The notes under the pieces are model-generated. The model was not told the DNA's origin. It searched no databases and saw only the letters and a list, made by a program, of their open reading frames with translations. From a bacterium TMED198 (GTDB taxonomy: Bacteria > Fidelibacterota > Marinisomatia > SCGC-AAA003-L08 > D37C17), in contig NHIV01000009.1 of the NCBI GenBank assembly GCA_002170735.1, forward strand, positions 1-8,445: a stretch of DNA of 8,445 nt. The letters are read 5' to 3'. Shown here one piece after another: positions 5,675 to 8,445 of the stretch. Positions within the stretch are counted from its first letter, which is position 1; each line of letters begins with the position of its first letter. The position numbers and the translations under genes are program-made.

Positions 5675-7330
5675 TTAAATATTATCCGTATGTGCGCAGA
5701 TAACTTTTCCGTAGAATTCAGGACGAACCATCTTCTTAGCATAACGAGTCATCACACCTTTACGTGGAGTAAAGTTTTGAGGATCGTATACCAACGGAGT
5801 CATAATCATCGGTACATATGGAGCATATACAGCACCAGTTTCTAAGAAATTACTTCCTCTGAAACCAACAAGTATAGTATTATCCAACATGTAAGGATTT
5901 TTATACACAGTATATCGGTTATTTATTGAACCAACTGCTTCTACACCCATAGCATATGTCTTACCAGATGCGTCACCAGTGTTAGCAATATATCCACTTA
6001 CAGATTCTAAGATTGTAGAAGTTTCAGGTGAAACAACAACAAAATTAGCACCACCACGTAGTGTTTTCTGATGGATTGCGTTAGAAACAGCTTGTATCTT
6101 AATTCCAAGAGTCTGGAACCAAGAAGGTTTGGTGTAAGCATTAGATGCACCACTTATTTCAGACCAAGCTCCTTCGCCTGTTCCTGAACCGTCATACTCA
6201 AATCCAACCTTAGCTGACCAGTACTCAGTCTTAGCTGAAGCATTTAGTTTTAACATATCAAGGATTTCTAAATCGATTTCCATCGCTATGTACTCACTTA
6301 ACATCGCTGTAAGTTCAGCTTCTGCATCAACAGAGTGATAAGCGTTTAGATCCTGAGCAAGCTCTGGTGTCCATACAGCTTTCAACTTACGAGTTTTCGC
6401 AACAATTGCTTCACTTCTTAACTGAATATCAACTTCTGGTATTTGTAAATCATCACCAGTAGCAGGACCAGGAGTAGTGAAAGTTTGTTGTTCAAAATCA
6501 CCACGATTTGTAGCAACAGGTGCTTGATGATACTTGACACCCATATCATGAGCAGCAACAAATGATGTACCAGTAGCAAAAAAGCTAGCAGTAGCTGGAT
6601 TGTTTATATCATCAACAAGTGTGTACTGTGGATAGATGCTTTGTAGATTTGAACCACTAAGTTCCCAAGCCTTAACACCATTGTAATCAGGACGAGTTAG
6701 AAGGTTACCAGGAACTGATACCTTAATTACCTGACCTAAGTGTACAGACTGACTGAGTGAAGGTTCAAATTCAACTTCTTTCCAAGTAGCAGATGCTGTT
6801 ACAACACCATTTACACCAACTGAAATAGCAGTTGCTTCTTTATCATTGATTGAATATCCAAATTTTCCACCACCATACAAGCCACCAGCAGCTGATTGTG
6901 AAGCTGGGGTGTGAATATCACTTCCAGAAGTATTACCGAATATATCAGTATTCTGTGAGATATTAGCCTGTCCGGCAGATCCGTATTTGAAATCCAAGAA
7001 AAATACAAGACCAGAAGGTAGATTCATTGGCTGAACACTAACAAACTCTTGTGCTGAAATTTCACCAAAGATTCTACGAACCAATGGTAAAGCAACACCA
7101 GACCATTCTTCTTTAGAACCACCTGTACCAGTTTGAGAAGCCTCTTTAATTAACTGTGTAGCTTGGTTTTCTAAAAGAACAGCCATTCCTGTTTTCTTAG
7201 TGGAATCGTCAATTCCATCTAGCAATCCGGTTGGCTCCCATTTGCCGACTAATTTACGAGTCTGCTTTAGGAGCTCTTGATGAGGGTTATGACCCGTCAT
7301 CACATCGCTTAAGTTTTCAAAATTTGACAT
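5675..7330 (-). CDS. 23: Major capsid protein precursor (gp23-like)
   Basis: This 551-residue protein (T4 gp23 has 521) forms the hexameric capsid shell. LPLVRRIFGEISAQEFVSVQ then PMNLPSGLVFFLDFKYG (82-117) matches the T4 region MGMVRRAIPNLIAFDICGVQ / PMNSPTGQVFALRAVYG. RKLKAVWTPELAQDLNAYHS (313-332) followed by VDAEAELTAMLSEYIAMEID matches the T4 stretch ALKAEYTLELAQDLRAIHG / MDADAELSNIL. The C-terminal GAVYAPYVPMIMTPLVYDPQ then NFTPRKGVMTRY matches GIYYAPYVALTPLRGSDPKN / FQPVMGFKTRY. An N-terminal propeptide ending LIKE|A fits the prohead-protease rule, giving a mature protein of about 488 residues. AGGAG lies eight bases before ATG, and the gp22-like stop is 15 bases upstream, so both are on one transcript. 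A strong terminator follows 21 bases after the stop, as suits a very highly expressed gene. Confidence 0.97.
   Translation of the reverse strand: MSNFENLSDVMTGHNPHQELLKQTRKLVGKWEPTGLLDGIDDSTKKTGMAVLLENQATQLIKEASQTGTGGSKEEWSGVALPLVRRIFGEISAQEFVSVQPMNLPSGLVFFLDFKYGSAGQANISQNTDIFGNTSGSDIHTPASQSAAGGLYGGGKFGYSINDKEATAISVGVNGVVTASATWKEVEFEPSLSQSVHLGQVIKVSVPGNLLTRPDYNGVKAWELSGSNLQSIYPQYTLVDDINNPATASFFATGTSFVAAHDMGVKYHQAPVATNRGDFEQQTFTTPGPATGDDLQIPEVDIQLRSEAIVAKTRKLKAVWTPELAQDLNAYHSVDAEAELTAMLSEYIAMEIDLEILDMLKLNASAKTEYWSAKVGFEYDGSGTGEGAWSEISGASNAYTKPSWFQTLGIKIQAVSNAIHQKTLRGGANFVVVSPETSTILESVSGYIANTGDASGKTYAMGVEAVGSINNRYTVYKNPYMLDNTILVGFRGSNFLETGAVYAPYVPMIMTPLVYDPQNFTPRKGVMTRYAKKMVRPEFYGKVICAHTDNI
7139..7153 (-). 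other. Predicted prohead-protease cleavage site in the capsid precursor
   Basis: These bases encode residues 60-64, LIKEA. The T4 prohead protease gp21 cuts after Glu in [L/I]-x-E motifs, and T4 gp23 is cut after Glu65 in LTE|AE. Glu63 here sits at the same distance from the N-terminus and ahead of the same conserved VRR block, so cleavage between Glu63 and Ala64 is expected. An alternative LLE at 52-54 is slightly upstream and less well placed. Confidence 0.65.
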
Positions 7331-7345
7331 TTTATTGTCTCCTAA

Positions 7346-8395
7346 TTAAATAAGGTTAGCTAACTTCTTAAACCTATCTCTCAAATCTGAACTTTCAGTT
7401 ATTACCTCTTTTTCAGATTTGGTAGATGCGACTGGTTTGGAAGCAGCTCCCTTAGATTCATTAATTTCATTTCTAGCAGCACCAAATGATTCACCAAGTG
7501 TAGAATACACTAACTTGACTTCACGTAAGTTACTAGCTCTATCGAATTGCTCAACGACTTTCATCTTCTGTTCGTTATTCAAACCATACTTTCTGAATAG
7601 TTTGTTTGTGAATAGAAGTTTAGCATTTAGCAAGTTGACTTCATTTAGCTTTCCACGAAGAGTTTCGATTACGGAACGATGTTCTTTAAGATTAGATTTC
7701 AATTCTGCAATTTCATTCTTTTCTTCTTCTTCATCTTCTTCCTCAGAAAGAGCTTTGAGAACTTCATCAAGATCTACATCTTCATCAACTTCTTCACCCT
7801 CTTTGAGTTTTCCTTTACCCGGATCTTCTTCATCACCAGCACTTGGTTGTGCAACTTTGTTGTCACCAGCGCCTATGCCAGAAGATTTAGATTGTTCTTC
7901 AACTTCTTCTTTGCCCTCTTCAACTTCATCAGCTTCTTCAACTTCCTCAGCTTCATCAAGTTCAGATTCAAGCTCTTTGATTACAGATTCAAGATCAAGA
8001 TCTTCTTCCATGTCCTCATCATCTTTATCTTCACCTTCTTCCATTTCATCTTCTTCATCATCTTCTTCTTCAGATACTACTGGGGCGTACTTAACACCGT
8101 CAATTTCAATAATACCTTCGTCTTTAGAGTCTTCATCAGAGGGATCTTCGTCATCAGCTTTCATCATAGATCTTTCTTCCATGTCGTCATCCATTGGATT
8201 TTCATCCTCATCATCCATCATGTCTCTTTCTTCCATATCTTCATCATCTTTATCAATTTCAGATTGGATTTTTTTAGACAACATATTCTGTAATCTAGGT
8301 GTGAAAGCCTCTTCTAAAGCCATCTTTGCATTTTCTAAAGCTGTTTCACGAACTGCTTTAGCGTCGGCAATCGCTTCTTTTAAGAGATCATCCAT
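7346..8395 (-). CDS. 22: Prohead core scaffold protein (gp22-like)
   Basis: A 349-residue, extremely acidic protein (T4 gp22 has 269) placed directly before the capsid gene, as gp22 is in T4. An N-terminal helix (1-45) is followed by a Glu/Asp-dominated low-complexity region (about 48-225) interrupted by IIEIDGVKYAPVV (95-107). A coiled coil (228-260) leads into LNEVNLLNAKLLFTNKLFRK (250-269) and FDRASNLREVKLVYSTLGES (284-303), a block I recognise from scaffold proteins of T4-like cyanophages. It ends in DLRDRFKKLANLI. The role is to form the inner core on which capsid and portal assemble; in T4 it is then degraded by the head protease, and the many [L/I]xE motifs here would suit that. It starts at an ATG with AGGAG seven bases upstream. 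A short internal duplication (MEERDMM / MEERSMM, residues 54-60 and 72-78) lies in the acidic region. Confidence 0.92.
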   Translation of the reverse strand: MDDLLKEAIADAKAVRETALENAKMALEEAFTPRLQNMLSKKIQSEIDKDDEDMEERDMMDDEDENPMDDDMEERSMMKADDEDPSDEDSKDEGIIEIDGVKYAPVVSEEEDDEEDEMEEGEDKDDEDMEEDLDLESVIKELESELDEAEEVEEADEVEEGKEEVEEQSKSSGIGAGDNKVAQPSAGDEEDPGKGKLKEGEEVDEDVDLDEVLKALSEEEDEEEEKNEIAELKSNLKEHRSVIETLRGKLNEVNLLNAKLLFTNKLFRKYGLNNEQKMKVVEQFDRASNLREVKLVYSTLGESFGAARNEINESKGAASKPVASTKSEKEVITESSDLRDRFKKLANLI

Positions 8396-8402
8396 TATTA
8401 TT

Positions 8403-8407
8403 CTCCT
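8403..8407 (-). promoter_or_regulatory. Shine-Dalgarno of the scaffold gene
   Basis: AGGAG on the minus strand, seven bases before the ATG at 8395. It fixes the start and shows the typical strong signal of this phage's structural genes, with the same core before the gp23-, gp13- and gp15-like genes. Confidence 0.85.
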
Positions 8408-8420
8408 ATTTAGGATTTAG

Positions 8421-8440
8421 TATAGTTATTGGGAACTATA
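8421..8440. repeat. Perfect inverted repeat upstream of the scaffold gene
   Basis: The arms TATAGTT (8421-8427) and AACTATA (8434-8440) are perfect complements around a six-base loop. It lies 26-45 bases upstream of the gp22-like ATG. The stem is AT-rich and has no adjacent T run in either direction, so it is not a standard terminator. It could be an RNA-processing hairpin or an operator, or chance. Confidence 0.4.
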
Positions 8441-8445
8441 ATAGA

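Noticed and set aside
5920..5927. AATAAATA on the minus strand, matching a T4-like late promoter box
   Set aside because: It sits inside the capsid coding sequence with no gene start behind it; chance in AT-rich DNA is likely.
6811..7008. Minus-strand frame of 65 codons inside the capsid gene
   Set aside because: It overlaps clear gp23 coding sequence in another frame and has no ribosome binding site or recognisable content.
7679..8293. Second + strand open frame, Phe/Ile-rich and membrane-like
   Set aside because: It is the antisense of the same acidic region in another frame; the apparent hydrophobicity comes from reversed GAA/GAT-type codons.
7419..8420. Open frame of 333 codons on the + strand, Ser-rich
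   Set aside because: It is the antisense of the Glu/Asp-rich scaffold gene: GAA and GAT codons read backwards give TTC and ATC or Ser-type triplets with few stops. The poly-Ser product has no family character and there is no ribosome binding site.

Overview
The window is a stretch of an AT-rich, tailed double-stranded DNA phage genome of the T4-like (contractile-tail) kind. It carries virion structural genes, and every gene supported here lies on the minus strand, so the natural reading direction is right to left. The capsid and neck proteins line up with T4 gp22, gp23, gp13, gp14 and gp15. Several features, namely the scaffold C-terminal block, the Gly/Ser-rich fibre repeats and the small beta-rich virion protein, resemble those of T4-like phages of marine bacteria. 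The host cannot be named from this sequence. No bacterial housekeeping gene, tRNA or integrase is visible.

Layout in transcription order. The block opens with a very acidic prohead scaffold (gp22-like, 8395-7346), followed 15 bases later by the major capsid protein (gp23-like, 7330-5675). A strong hairpin terminator at 5653-5623 closes this capsid unit. After about 100 bases comes a tightly packed neck and tail-connector unit: gp13-like (5572-4406), gp14-like (4401-3913), and a gp15-like tail terminator that carries a C-terminal extension of about 250 residues of fibre character (3913-2369). A small zinc-ribbon/NUMOD3-like ORF without a visible ribosome binding site (2329-2066) sits next and overlaps the start of a 196-residue fibre-like protein (2078-1488). 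A 108-residue beta-rich virion protein (1485-1159) and a long fibre protein running off the left edge (1157 to before base 1) complete the window.

How the genes fit together. gp22 is expected to form the core around which gp23 assembles. gp23 keeps a consensus prohead-protease site at residue 63. gp13 and gp14 would close the filled head, and gp15 would cap the tail so that head and tail can join. The distal genes look like host-contact fibres built from a shared decapeptide-type module (GSS[TS]STGSFG) that occurs five times in two genes, in one pair as a 26-base perfect DNA repeat.

The gene order (22-23, terminator, 13-14-15) differs from T4, where 13-14-15 lies far upstream of 22-23. No clearly new defence or regulatory system is visible. 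The most unusual points are the fibre extension on the tail terminator, the shared fibre module and the homing-type ORF wedged into the operon.
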